Positions 1 through 8,150 of a stretch of 34,387 bases of DNA are shown in pieces (position 1 is the stretch's first letter; every line of letters begins with the position of its first letter). Source of the DNA: a virus; the IMG/VR virus record IMGVR_UViG_3300037487_000702, positions 1 through 34,387 of that record. One strand, given 5' to 3'. The notes below the pieces were generated by a model. The model did not search any database. It was given only the letters and a program-made list of their open reading frames with translations, and was not told the origin of the DNA. The position numbers were made by a program, and so were the translations under genes.

Positions 1-126
1 ACCGCCAGTAGCCTATGGGGTGGGTGGCAAGGACGACCAGTGCGTGGCTCGACAGTCGTGGTCCGGGGGGACCCTGTGGCCCGGGGATCGGCACGCCGTC
101 AAGCCCGTCCTCGCCATCGAGGCCCG
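1..126. repeat. Terminal direct repeat, left copy
   Basis: Bases 1-126 are identical to 34252-34377. The repeat lies inside the tail hub/fibre gene, whose frame continues in phase across the join. This supports a circular or terminally redundant molecule of about 34,251 bp. After base 126 the two copies diverge because the right end continues as bases 370-379 do, not as 127 onward. Confidence 0.95.
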
Positions 127-2749
127 GTGCGCCCACCATCCCTGTCGCGCCCGGTGCCCCCGGCACGCCGTCAAGCCCGTCAAGCCCATCGATGCCGTCA
201 AGGCCGGGCACGCCCGGTGCGCCCACCATCCCTGTCGCGCCCGGTGCCCCCGGCACGCCGTCAAGCCCGTCCTCGCCGTCGAGCGCTGACACGCCCTTGA
301 TACCCTGTGGTCCCTGTACCCCCGCCGCCCCCGGCACGCCGTCAAGCCCGTCCTCGCCATCGAGGCCCGATACTCCCCGTGCCCCTGTCGCCCCCGTTGC
401 CCCGGTGGCTCCCGCTGGACCAGCCGCACCCGGCGGGCCGGGGATGCCGTCGATACCGGGCTCGCCGTCGCTCCCCGGTGCCCCTCCCACGTGCGTGTGG
501 TCCCCCGGCGCGGCCGTCGCGGCGGTGGCGCCCAGCGCCAGGTGTGCCGAGCCGGAGTGCGTCGCGTCCACGGTCGGGCTGGCCCACGTCCCGCCCAGCT
601 CGCCCCCAGGCGTGGCGCCCACGACGATCTCGGCAGATAGCCCGGCCTGTGCCGTGCCCACGAGGTAGTCGGCGGTGGTCGGCGCGCCAGTGGCCGTCGT
701 GATCGTCCAGACGGCCGCCCCCGCCGTGTTGTCAACGAGTACGTACTCGGTGCCCGTTGCCGTGTTGATCCACGTCGAGCCAATGCCGTAGCCCGCGCTC
801 AGATCATCTGTGACGGTCGGACTGGTCGCAGCCTGCGTGTGTGAGACAACCGGGACCGTGCCCCCAGTCGTCGGGACGCCGCCACCGCCAGCCTCAGAGC
901 CTTCCCACGCGTCGGCCGGGTGAGGGATCGTGTGGATGGATATCACGCCCGGAAGCTCCAGCGCGACAGCCGCGACGCCAAACGCGTTGGGTGGCTCCGA
1001 TCCCCCGGGCGAGCACGCAACCCCAACGGTTTCAGAGGTCCCGAGCCACAGCCACGGGGCCCGCCAGCCGTGCGCGCCAACCGTCGCCGGGTTGTTGTGA
1101 CCGTCGCAGTTTTGCACTTCGGTGCCCACGACCCGCGTAATGGTCGGGCCATCAGAATAGGTCGTCTGTTGAAACACCATCGCGCCGACGCGGAAGCCGG
1201 TCAGCGCCGTGCCAATCGTGACGGTATCCCCTACCTCCACGTGACCATCGCCCACTCCCGACGTCCAGGTCTCGGACGCCCCCGGATCGTCAGGTGTCAC
1301 AAACTGCCAGAGCCACGCCCCCAGGTACGAGTTGGCCGTCGGAAAGACTTCCACGGGAGTGGTCGTGTTCTCGCCAACTTCGACGCGGCGCCACCAGATC
1401 CCGATACCCACATACGCGCCGGGGCCGCCGTACTGGTGTTCATAGTAGGCTTCGGTCCACGCCGCGCCGACATTCCATGCGCCGCGCGCCGGGAGCCCGT
1501 GTGGGACATCGATACGGCTGGGCGGTCCCGGCACGTGGAAAAGGCAGATCTGTCCCACCACCAGGACCATGAGATTGCCGTCACCCGACGGACTCGGCAG
1601 GTCCGGGATGCAGGAATGCGCGATGTAGGCGTAATCGGAGGCAGCGCTCTGGTAAGTCAGGACGCCGCCCACGAGCTCCAGGTCCACGTCGTAGTAGCGC
1701 GCCAGGTCGTCAATCGGCCGCGGATCGCAGGCCACGATCCGCATGGAGACGATGCCGGTGTAGCCCACGAGATGCGAGAAGGTGACGTTCATCCGCATTC
1801 CGGCTTGGATGAGCCCGACCTGCGATGCGGGAACGCGGATGGTTGTGGTGATCCTGTCCGTTTCGGTCTTGTGCTGCGCCAGCCACGCGTCACCGGCCGC
1901 CTGCGCCGTGGACAACTTGCCGATGTACGGTTTGCTGATCGATGTCCCGCGCTTGACGAACGCAGTCGCGGTCGCATCGCAGGTCCGGTAGCAGGAACCG
2001 TTGGCGTAGTTGACGATCACATCGGAGTAGACGCCTTCTGGCGTGCGCTCCAGCCGTGACTCCGTGATCGGCGCGAAGCAGGTCGCGGTCTGGTCTGCCA
2101 ACTGGTTGCTGATCGAGAGGGTGCAGGCGAACGTGGCCGCGGCCTGGTAGTTGAAGAAGAGCCCCACCTTGCCCGCGAGGGTGTCCCAGAACGTGAAGTA
2201 GTTGATGACCGTCGCGTACCGCGTAGATAGATCGGCCAGCACGTCCGCCGGATAGCCGCCGCGGTAGTCCGTCGCGTCCATGAGCATCGTGAAGCCGGTC
2301 TGGACGAAGCCGGTGTCTTCGCACAGCACCCCATCCGGCCCGGCCAGGTAGTTGCTCGCCAGCAGCCACGCCAGCCGCGCGTCAACTGACTCTTCGGGCC
2401 GCTCGCCGTCCGTCCAGGTTATGGGGCGGAAGTTGAGGCAGGCGTTCGTGTCGATGATCGTCGTGTCGTGCACCAGCGCGTCGGGGCCGACGAACTGCGT
2501 CTGCTCGAAACTCCGGCCCATGTTGCGCTCTACCGTCCAGCCGGTGAAGAGGCGCGGCTGCGCGCAGTCAAGCTCCTCGATGATGATGGGACGATGGCCC
2601 ACGAGCGCGAGCGCCGCGGACGGATCCTCGGGGCTGATGCTGCCCATGCTCTCTTCGCCCAGCTCGGCCCGCTGTGGCATGTTGATCTTGGTGGGCGGCA
2701 CGTCATAGGCGAGCGCGCCTCCGTTGTAGGTGATCGCGATGTGACTCAT
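1..2749 (-). CDS. Tail hub / collagen-like fibre protein, N-terminal 916 codons (gene continues at 34251 to 33353)
   Basis: Starts at ATG 2749, overlapping the tape-measure stop by ATGA. It stays open to base 1 and continues in phase at the right end to a TAA at 33353-33355, for 1215 aa in all. Residues about 1-390 resemble a siphophage baseplate hub/Tal protein; this is inferred from position after the tape measure and from a beta-rich pattern with a motif such as SDVIVNYANG. Residues about 390-755 form a second Trp- and Gly-rich beta region of unknown fold, ending in an HTH metal-site-like motif (GDHTHVGG) common just before fibre shafts. Residues 756-898 are 47 collagen-type Gly-X-Y triplets. 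One glycine is replaced by alanine (GVS-ALD-GED), and a two-residue IP break precedes the last three triplets. The product probably forms the tail tip, a trimeric shaft and the receptor-binding end. The domain limits are estimates. Confidence 0.85.
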   Translation of the reverse strand, partial: MSHIAITYNGGALAYDVPPTKINMPQRAELGEESMGSISPEDPSAALALVGHRPIIIEELDCAQPRLFTGWTVERNMGRSFEQTQFVGPDALVHDTTIIDTNACLNFRPITWTDGERPEESVDARLAWLLASNYLAGPDGVLCEDTGFVQTGFTMLMDATDYRGGYPADVLADLSTRYATVINYFTFWDTLAGKVGLFFNYQAAATFACTLSISNQLADQTATCFAPITESRLERTPEGVYSDVIVNYANGSCYRTCDATATAFVKRGTSISKPYIGKLSTAQAAGDAWLAQHKTETDRITTTIRVPASQVGLIQAGMRMNVTFSHLVGYTGIVSMRIVACDPRPIDDLARYYDVDLELVGGVLTYQSAASDYAYIAHSCIPDLPSPSGDGNLMVLVVGQICLFHVPGPPSRIDVPHGLPARGAWNVGAAWTEAYYEHQYGGPGAYVGIGIWWRRVEVGENTTTPVEVFPTANSYLGAWLWQFVTPDDPGASETWTSGVGDGHVEVGDTVTIGTALTGFRVGAMVFQQTTYSDGPTITRVVGTEVQNCDGHNNPATVGAHGWRAPWLWLGTSETVGVACSPGGSEPPNAFGVAAVALELPGVISIHTIPHPADAWEGSEAGGGGVPTTGGTVPVVSHTQAATSPTVTDDLSAGYGIGSTWINTATGTEYVLVDNTAGAAVWTITTATGAPTTADYLVGTAQAGLSAEIVVGATPGGELGGTWASPTVDATHSGSAHLALGATAATAAPGDHTHVGGAPGSDGEPGIDGIPGPPGAAGPAGATGATGATGARGVSGLDGEDGLDGVPGAAGVQGPQGIKGVSALDGEDGLDGVPGAPGATGMVGAPGVPGLDGIDGLDGLDGVPGAPGATGMVGAPGLDGEDGLDGVPIPGPQGPPGPRLSSHALVVLATHPIGYWR
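56..484 (-). repeat. Collagen-like Gly-X-Y triplet region with nested DNA repeats
   Basis: This region encodes residues 756-898 of the tail protein. At DNA level it holds a 60-bp exact repeat (122-181 and 212-271, period 90 bp, ten triplets) and a 38-bp exact repeat (89-126 and 332-369). The 38-bp copies flank exactly the 243-bp (81-codon) segment that is missing from the right-end copy of the region. Recurrent triplets are GLD, GED and GVP. Such shafts normally form triple helices in phage fibres. Confidence 0.92.
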
Positions 2750-4785
2750 GTCAGCCCGATTGCCTTGACCTTGGCGCCGTTGTAGGCGGTCCGCTTCTGC
2801 GTCGCCAGCCCGACATCCCGAGCCGTGCTCACGGCCTTGACGGTGAGGCGGAAGTCGCCGGAGCCCGGCGATGGCGTCATCTTGCCCCGCGCGTCGCCTC
2901 CCGGCAAGATCGGCGCGGGGTTGACATCGTTCTCGCCTTGGCGCCCGGGGTACGGGCTCGGGATGTTGATCCCGAGAATGGCGGACACGATCCGGTTCGC
3001 GTTGGCAACGGCACCAGTGAGCGCCGCCGCAGCATCGCGCCCGCGCTCGATCAATGCGCGAGCCGCTTGGTGCTCGGCCCTGCGCGCGTAGGTTTCCTGT
3101 CTGACGGAGTTGCGTCGCAGCGTCGCGGTGATGGCGGAGGCCGTCGGCGTGAAGCCCTTGGCGACGGCGCGGGACATGACCCCGGGAGCATCGTTCACCG
3201 GCGCTGTCTGCCCGGCCCCGAGGCCGCGCACGTTGCCCGGTCCCCGCTCCGGCCGCGGCGTTTCTCGAGCCGCGATCCCGGCGTTGAGGATCTTGAGTGC
3301 TTCGGTCAGCCCCTCGTTGCTGGCCGCGGCCAGCGGATTGAGGCGTGCGGCCTCGGCAAGCTTGTTCGCGCCGTCAATAAGTGCCTGTCGGCCGGCCCGA
3401 AGCTCATCGAGGCTCGCCACCTTGACGAACTCGGCCGCCTGCGTTGCAAGCGCCGTGGACTGGTTGCTGATCTGCGTGTACTGGTCGAACGCAACGGCGC
3501 CCACGGCCGCAACCGCGCCGACAGAGAGTGCAGCCCCGGCCAGTACTGCGCCGCCCGTGAGCATGGCGCCCGCGTTGCCTACGGCCCCCGCTACGCCCGG
3601 CAGCTTGCCCGCCGCCCCGCCGAGGGCACCAGCCACGTCCGAAACGTACATCGGGTTCGCCGGTGACGATCCCCGCGAGCCGAGGAGGCCGCCCACGATG
3701 TCTGGGATGGCCGCGCCGATGAGCCCGCCCGAGAGCTTATTGACGGCGAACCCGCCCACGAGAAGCCCCTGGATCGGACCGGGCAGCTTCATGAACACGT
3801 CGAACAGCGTCTTGGCCGCGCCCGCGCTGATCTTCAGGAACTCCACCAGCGGCCCGAGCGCGTCCGTGATGCCCTTGATCGCCCGCTCAGCCCCGCCGTT
3901 CTCCATCGCGGCCGCGAACTGCTCGATGCCGCGGATGATGTCCGGGAGGATGGAATCCACGAACTTGCCGAACGCCGGCACGAGTTGACTCCCGACGACA
4001 TCCACGACCCGAGTGAGCGACGGCAGGAGCTTCATGCCCATGTCCTCGCGGATGTTCGCCAGATTCTCCCGTAGGACGCTGAGACGCACCTCCAGCGTGC
4101 CCTTCAGGGCCTCGCTGACGCCACCAAAGCGTTTCGTCAGCTCCGCCAGCACTTGCGCGTAGGCGGTGCCGACGCGCGTCATCGAGGTAATGCCGATGCG
4201 CTTCAGCGAGGTCAGGCTGCCTTGCACGGCCTTGCCGACGGCCATCGAGACGGTCTCCACGTCGCGGCCGGTGGCGGTCGCCGCGGCCACGATCAGCGGC
4301 GTGAGCGCCAGCGTCTGCTTGCCGGTCGCCTGCATCCCGAGAAGGCGCGTCTGGATTGTGGCGATCAGCTCGTCATCCTTGCCCGTCAACTGGAGGAGCG
4401 CCGCCTGCTGCGCGATCATGCCGCGGTAGTCGGCCGCGTTGACATTGCCCGCGCCCTTGAGCGTCCCGAGGTTCGTCGCCGCGACGGCATTGGACAGGAG
4501 CTTCTCGACTTTGAGTGCCTCCTGCCCCTCCTTGACTGACAGTGCGATCAGGCCGATGAGTGACGTGACGGCCCCGGCGGCTAGTACCGCCCCGTTGCGG
4601 ATGGCCGTTCCGATGCCCGCCCCGAGCGTCACGAACCCCTTGTGAAGGCGCGCGGTGGAGGCCGTCATCCGCGCCGTGGATGCTTCGAGGTTGGTGAGCT
4701 GCTTAGTAGCCGTGCCGATCACGGACGGCGCGTTGCTCTTGAAGGTGAGATCGACCGCGAGTTTCGCCGTGTCTGCCAGGCTCAC
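2746..4785 (-). CDS. Tape measure protein
   Basis: The 679-aa product follows the tail chaperones, which is the standard tape-measure position. It sets tail length and is threaded through the tail tube. The N-terminal 65 residues are polar and partly coiled. Hydrophobic alanine/glycine-rich stretches follow at about residues 65-85, 330-375 and 400-435, as is typical of tape measures, with helical repeats between. The start is GTG 4785, overlapping the chaperone T-frame stop as GTGA. The stop overlaps the hub ATG. The length is modest for the family and suggests a tail of roughly 100 nm by the usual residue-to-length rule (inference). Confidence 0.9.
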   Translation of the reverse strand: MSLADTAKLAVDLTFKSNAPSVIGTATKQLTNLEASTARMTASTARLHKGFVTLGAGIGTAIRNGAVLAAGAVTSLIGLIALSVKEGQEALKVEKLLSNAVAATNLGTLKGAGNVNAADYRGMIAQQAALLQLTGKDDELIATIQTRLLGMQATGKQTLALTPLIVAAATATGRDVETVSMAVGKAVQGSLTSLKRIGITSMTRVGTAYAQVLAELTKRFGGVSEALKGTLEVRLSVLRENLANIREDMGMKLLPSLTRVVDVVGSQLVPAFGKFVDSILPDIIRGIEQFAAAMENGGAERAIKGITDALGPLVEFLKISAGAAKTLFDVFMKLPGPIQGLLVGGFAVNKLSGGLIGAAIPDIVGGLLGSRGSSPANPMYVSDVAGALGGAAGKLPGVAGAVGNAGAMLTGGAVLAGAALSVGAVAAVGAVAFDQYTQISNQSTALATQAAEFVKVASLDELRAGRQALIDGANKLAEAARLNPLAAASNEGLTEALKILNAGIAARETPRPERGPGNVRGLGAGQTAPVNDAPGVMSRAVAKGFTPTASAITATLRRNSVRQETYARRAEHQAARALIERGRDAAAALTGAVANANRIVSAILGINIPSPYPGRQGENDVNPAPILPGGDARGKMTPSPGSGDFRLTVKAVSTARDVGLATQKRTAYNGAKVKAIGLT

Positions 4786-5066
4786 CGGCGGCCTCCCAAC
4801 ATCCTCTGCGCCCGCGCCATCGCGGCATCTTCGGCGGATTGCGCGTCGCGCTCGTGCTCACGGATGGGCGCGCCGACACGCTCCTCGGCGAGGAGCAGGA
4901 GCGCGACGCGCGCAAGGTGCCACGAGCGAGAGATCACGCCCGGGTCTCCGAATGCTCGGGCGAGAACGACTTCGATGAGGTCCGGCGCTCCGCTCGCGAC
5001 GGCCGGGTGGCTGATGTCGAGGCGACGGTCTGCCCAGGCTGCGGCGTACTCTGTGACCGACGGACT
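4782..5066 (-). CDS. Tail assembly chaperone, downstream (T) frame expressed by -1 frameshift
   Basis: This frame lies between the upstream chaperone and the tape measure, has no good start of its own, and would be read by a -1 shift at 5066-5072. The shifted portion is 94 aa, beginning SPSVTEYAAAWADRRL. The fusion would be about 213 aa (119 upstream residues plus 94). In lambda and many siphophages the equivalent gpGT protein helps load the tape measure during tail assembly. The stop at 4782-4784 overlaps the tape-measure GTG. An open frame upstream to 5138 exists but looks like read-through of the upstream gene, not an independent start. Confidence 0.82.
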   Translation of the reverse strand, partial: SPSVTEYAAAWADRRLDISHPAVASGAPDLIEVVLARAFGDPGVISRSWHLARVALLLLAEERVGAPIREHERDAQSAEDAAMARAQRMLGGRR

Positions 5067-5422
5067 AAAGGGCCGAGCACGGCCTCGCTGTACAGGTCGT
5101 TGGCGGCTTCGGACACCTCGGCCCCACCCCGGCCCCACGGCAGGAGCCGCTCCACGTTGTCGTGGTTGACGGGCTCAAGCTGGCCCTCGGCATCCGAGAA
5201 CGTCCAGCCGATGATCCCCTCGTCAATGAACACGCGGGCCAGCATGGACTCCAGCCGCGCGGCATCGTTCCCGGCGGCGGCGATCGCGCCGTTGGCACGC
5301 AGACCCAGCGTCATGGATGCCTCGGGCGCGAGCGTCACAGTATCGGTGGTGTGGGCGCCGCCGATGCAGCGGCAAGCGCCCACGTTGACAACGACGGGCT
5401 GCATCCCGTCGGCGGTGGTCAT
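4934..5422 (-). CDS. Tail assembly chaperone, upstream (G) frame
   Basis: 162 aa if no frameshift occurs. It sits directly after the major tail protein (ATGA overlap at 5419-5422) and before the tape measure, the position of lambda gpG. Protein-like character runs to about residue 119 (LYSEAVLGPL). Beyond the slippery site the sequence turns low-complexity Ser/Thr/Arg-rich, which suggests that the -1 frame carries the selected sequence downstream. It would act in the cytoplasm during tail assembly and not be part of the virion. Function is assigned by gene order and the frameshift signal; I do not recognise the sequence family. Confidence 0.82.
   Translation of the reverse strand: MTTADGMQPVVVNVGACRCIGGAHTTDTVTLAPEASMTLGLRANGAIAAAGNDAARLESMLARVFIDEGIIGWTFSDAEGQLEPVNHDNVERLLPWGRGGAEVSEAANDLYSEAVLGPLVRRSQSTPQPGQTVASTSATRPSRAERRTSSKSFSPEHSETRA
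5066..5072 (-). other. Programmed -1 ribosomal frameshift site CCCTTTA
   Basis: On the minus strand the heptamer C CCT TTA fits X XXY YYZ exactly and is in the zero frame of the upstream chaperone (GGC CCT TTA). A -1 slip enters the T frame, reading AGT CCG TCG. Six bases downstream, 5055-5059 (CGGTC) can pair with 5026-5030 (GACCG), a possible stimulatory stem. Confidence 0.82.
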
Positions 5423-6459
5423 GGCATCGTCGCCAGAGCATTGACGACGGCGGCCTTGTAGGCGTAGGTCAAGGTGGCGTCGTAGTACGCCCGGTACGTC
5501 AGGATCATAGTGGAGTTGCTGCCCTGCTCACCATCCTCGGCGGTGAACAGCCGGCAGGCACCGCGGCGGTCGTAGCTGTACGGCGCCCCGAGCCCGGCGA
5601 AGATGGTGGACGTGGTGGTAACGGCGATGAACCGCGACGGCACCGGGTCGTCATCGAGGGTCGCGCGCTCTGCGATCATCGCGGCCGTCTTGGCCACGGT
5701 GAGCACGATCTCGATCTGCCGCGGACCGCGCCCGTAGCCGCCAAGGCTGAACCGGGTAGAGTTGCCGTTGGCGAATCGCTTCTTGTCGAGATTGTTGTTG
5801 ACGCGAATCGTTGCCGCGTGGACGGTGTTCGTGAGCGGCGTGGTGCCGATGGCGCCCGCCGTCGGATCCATGAAGAACTTGGTATCGGCGCCGAAAACCC
5901 AGATCGGCGACGGGTCAATGACGAGCCCGGCCGTCCGGTTGCCGAACGTGGCGCCCGAGTAGATCCACTGGTCGCTGATCGTCCAGGGACTCAGGTCCTC
6001 CGGCATCGTCTCTTCAAGCTGATTGATCACCGCGCCGAACGCGAGGATGCCATCGGTGTTCGGCGTGGTCGCGGCATCGCTGGTGTCGTCGCCCCACTGA
6101 TCGCTGAACACGTCGAACACGTCAGCCGTGAGGGATGCGACCTGGTAGGTCCACGTCTTGGCCGCGGCAGAGACTGCCGCCACGCCGCCCTTGAGGCCAG
6201 CGTTGAGACGGATGGGGATGGGGCCGAAGGGGAGAGGTCCGGTCTTGGTGCAGGCGATCTCGGGTGCCCCGCGGTACGGCGCGAGGATCGGATCGAGACT
6301 GCCCACGTCCACGTCGGGATCTGTGGTCCCGGGATCGAAGGTGATGGCGCCGCGGTAGGGCTCCACGTAGGTCGCGGCAACCGCGCCGTTGAGCGTGGTC
6401 TGCACGCCAACCTGGTGCTTTCGGAAGCGGATGTTGCCGGGGGTAACGGCAATCGTCAT
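5419..6459 (-). CDS. Major tail tube protein
   Basis: 346 aa, positioned before the tail chaperones and after the tail completion genes, the expected place for the tube subunit. The sequence is beta-rich (for example TFDPGTTDPDVDVGSLDPI and ATIRVNNNLDKKR) with few charges clustered, consistent with tail-tube or major tail protein folds. It is larger than many tube proteins, so an extra surface domain is possible. A strong Shine-Dalgarno AAAGGAGAT lies about 6 bases before ATG 6459. This is one of the few strong sites in the late operon, in line with the high expression a tube protein needs. Its stop overlaps the chaperone start as ATGA. Confidence 0.8.
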   Translation of the reverse strand: MTIAVTPGNIRFRKHQVGVQTTLNGAVAATYVEPYRGAITFDPGTTDPDVDVGSLDPILAPYRGAPEIACTKTGPLPFGPIPIRLNAGLKGGVAAVSAAAKTWTYQVASLTADVFDVFSDQWGDDTSDAATTPNTDGILAFGAVINQLEETMPEDLSPWTISDQWIYSGATFGNRTAGLVIDPSPIWVFGADTKFFMDPTAGAIGTTPLTNTVHAATIRVNNNLDKKRFANGNSTRFSLGGYGRGPRQIEIVLTVAKTAAMIAERATLDDDPVPSRFIAVTTTSTIFAGLGAPYSYDRRGACRLFTAEDGEQGSNSTMILTYRAYYDATLTYAYKAAVVNALATMP

Positions 6460-6527
6460 GTGATCTCCTTTCGGGCCTTGAGGCGGCCCCCACCGTCCAT
6501 CGCGGGTACTGGATCGTCAGGCGTCAT
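6456..6527 (-). CDS. Possible 23-aa micro-ORF before the major tail gene
   Basis: The frame beginning MTPDDPVPAMDGGG fills almost the whole gap between the tail completion gene and the tail tube gene. Its ATG shares one base with the upstream TGA (TGATG), and its stop overlaps the tube ATG (ATGA), the same linkage seen throughout this phage. A GAGGGG stretch precedes the start. It could be a genuine micro-protein, or a translated spacer that carries ribosomes to the tube gene. No homology is recognised. Confidence 0.4.
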   Translation of the reverse strand: MTPDDPVPAMDGGGRLKARKEIT

Positions 6528-6967
6528 CAGAGGCGCCCCTCCTGAGCGACGGATGTCCCGAACGTGAAGACGGCGGCGCGGTAGATCGCCTCGCCCATCT
6601 GCACCTCGCTGTCTGTAATGCTCGTCACGCTCGTGACGCTGTTCCCCCCGAGCGCGTGCGGCGCGGCCGTGAAGGCGTCGAGGATGCCATCCACGAGTAC
6701 ATCCATGCGGTCGAGCGTCTGCGCGTTGACCGGGAACGTGTCGAGTACGACCACCGTGAGCCCGGATAACGTCCGCGTTCGGATGCCCGAGTCATGGCCC
6801 ACGGTCTCATTCCGCGCGCCAACGTAGGCGCACGGTTTTTCGAACGCCGTCCCGTCCGGGCGCGCCGAGTAGACGCCCCGGAGCAGCGTCGGATTGGCCG
6901 TCCGATAGGCGTTGAGCACCGTTAGCAGGCCGGCTACGGCGTCCGCGCGGAAGGTCGAGCTTGGCAT
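6527..6967 (-). CDS. Tail completion / tail terminator-like protein
   Basis: 146 aa. It lies between the HK97 gp10-like gene and the tail tube gene, where tail terminator proteins (lambda gpU type) are found. The sequence starts with a helical segment (DAVAGLLTVLNAYRTANP) followed by beta strands and a helix around residues 85-100 (LDRMDVLVDGILDAF), compatible with this small alpha/beta family. The family would cap the tail tube and join it to the head. The start at 6967 shares one base with the upstream stop (TGATG). The assignment rests mainly on synteny. Confidence 0.6.
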   Translation of the reverse strand: MPSSTFRADAVAGLLTVLNAYRTANPTLLRGVYSARPDGTAFEKPCAYVGARNETVGHDSGIRTRTLSGLTVVVLDTFPVNAQTLDRMDVLVDGILDAFTAAPHALGGNSVTSVTSITDSEVQMGEAIYRAAVFTFGTSVAQEGRL

Positions 6968-7488
6968 CAGTCGGCCTCATTCCAGGCGAGGATGATCGGC
7001 TCAATGCCAGAGTCGGCTACGGCCTTCTGCGCTCCGGGCCAGAGGTACGGTGTTGCCCGGCGGCCCTGTGTGGACTTGGCATATGCCCAGCCCGCGACGC
7101 CCACGCCCTTGCGCGTTCTCGAGCTGCCCGTCAGCCGAAGCTGCGCACCACCCGCTCCGCCCCCGCCCGTGTCAACGCGCCAGGCCATGAACGGCTTGCT
7201 CTTGGGCACGATGCGGCGCTTGAGCGGCCCGTGGACGCCGGTGCCGAACTCCACGAACCGCGCGTAGCCCACGCTGTTGATGCCGCCTGCCTCGATCCGC
7301 GCGGTCGTCTCCGTCACGGTCCCGACGCGGATGGATCGCTCCAGGTTGGCCGTCTTGCTGAACGTGCCGGCCGCGATGATCTTCGCTTGCTTGACACCCT
7401 CGAGCGCGATCCGGCCCAGGATCATCTTCGGGTCGCTGATCGCGGCCAGCCGCTTGCGGAGCCCGGTGAGTCCTTCGACTTCGCTCAT
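6967..7488 (-). CDS. HK97 gp10-like head-tail joining protein
   Basis: 173 aa from ATG 7488, chosen because it forms the ATGA overlap with the connector stop. The features GLTGLRKRLAAI near the N-terminus, a helical middle and the motif YARFVEFGTGVHGP followed by KPFM are typical of the HK97 gp10 family, implicated in head-tail joining or tail completion. The C-terminal part (about residues 110-150) has a Gly-rich insertion (TGGGGAGGAQ). It sits directly after the connector and before the tail terminator-like gene. Confidence 0.78.
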   Translation of the reverse strand: MSEVEGLTGLRKRLAAISDPKMILGRIALEGVKQAKIIAAGTFSKTANLERSIRVGTVTETTARIEAGGINSVGYARFVEFGTGVHGPLKRRIVPKSKPFMAWRVDTGGGGAGGAQLRLTGSSRTRKGVGVAGWAYAKSTQGRRATPYLWPGAQKAVADSGIEPIILAWNEAD

Positions 7489-8150
7489 GTCAGCACGACC
7501 TGTTCGCCCGTCTTCCACTCCGCGATGAACAGGGCCACCTCGGTAGGCAGGCGCGACAGGTCGAACGTATTGCCGTCCGGCGTCATGCGGGCGCCGGAGA
7601 GCAGCGCGTCCGGCCGGAGCGTGTACCAGGCGGCGAGCGCCTTCGTGGCGAGTAGCACCGGGTCGGGGATGTCGGCCGTCGCGTAGCCCCAGTCGCCCGT
7701 GATGGAGAGGTCGTTGGGCATCGAGCCACCCGAGCCCGGATAGCGCCACGAGTCGAGGTCGCGGTCAAACCACTCCGGGTTGCCGAGATACCAGCGCGGG
7801 TCGCTGTTGGGCTGGCTGAACGCGCGGAACTGGATGCCGGTCGCCACACCCGTCTGTTGCAGGTCCGGGAGGAGCCAGTATGTGGTGTTGGCCGTCAGCG
7901 TCGTGCCCTGGAGCGTGACGGCGGAGGCCGTCCGTAGGCCGGGGATCGCCATCTGCGCCCGGCCATCCGTGCTGAACACGAGCGTCTTGGTCACGGGTCC
8001 GAACAGGCGCCCGGTGGCCCGCTCCAGTGCCCACCCGGCCGACATGATGTTGCTGCTGATCGTGGCGTCGCTGTACTTGCTGTCCGTCCCCGGCGCGTTG
8101 AGGTCCAGGTAGTCCCTGACGGTCTGGACGCTGACAAACATCGCAGTCAT
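7485..8150 (-). CDS. Head-tail connector (HK97 gp6 / Phage_connect-like)
   Basis: 221 aa from ATG 8150, overlapping the stop of the last glycosyltransferase gene (ATGA). The N-terminal pattern VQTVRDYLDLNAPGTDSKYS, then a helix ending WALERATGR, is typical of the small helical gp6-type connectors that form a ring under the portal. The protein continues with beta-rich and helical sections, including DPVLLATKALAAWYTLRP. In related phages this gene normally sits right after the capsid gene. Here about 6.4 kb of sugar-modification genes lie between them. Confidence 0.78.
   Translation of the reverse strand: MTAMFVSVQTVRDYLDLNAPGTDSKYSDATISSNIMSAGWALERATGRLFGPVTKTLVFSTDGRAQMAIPGLRTASAVTLQGTTLTANTTYWLLPDLQQTGVATGIQFRAFSQPNSDPRWYLGNPEWFDRDLDSWRYPGSGGSMPNDLSITGDWGYATADIPDPVLLATKALAAWYTLRPDALLSGARMTPDGNTFDLSRLPTEVALFIAEWKTGEQVVLT

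Noticed and set aside
736-749. Perfect 14-bp palindrome CGAGTACGTACTCG
   Set aside because: It lies within the tail gene, away from any gene start or promoter, with no second copy seen; treated as chance.
13-783. 256-aa minus-strand frame and a 217-aa plus-strand frame across the collagen region
   Set aside because: Both are shadows of the Gly-X-Y coding frame, which is open through the join and in phase with the LamG part; GC-rich repeats keep other frames open.
920-2059. Long plus-strand frame (379 aa), and similar long plus-strand frames at 17072-18874, 8198-9718 and 26071-28062
   Set aside because: They lie antisense to well-supported minus-strand genes (tail hub, portal, glycosyltransferase, methyltransferase) and have low-complexity Arg/Pro/Ala composition.
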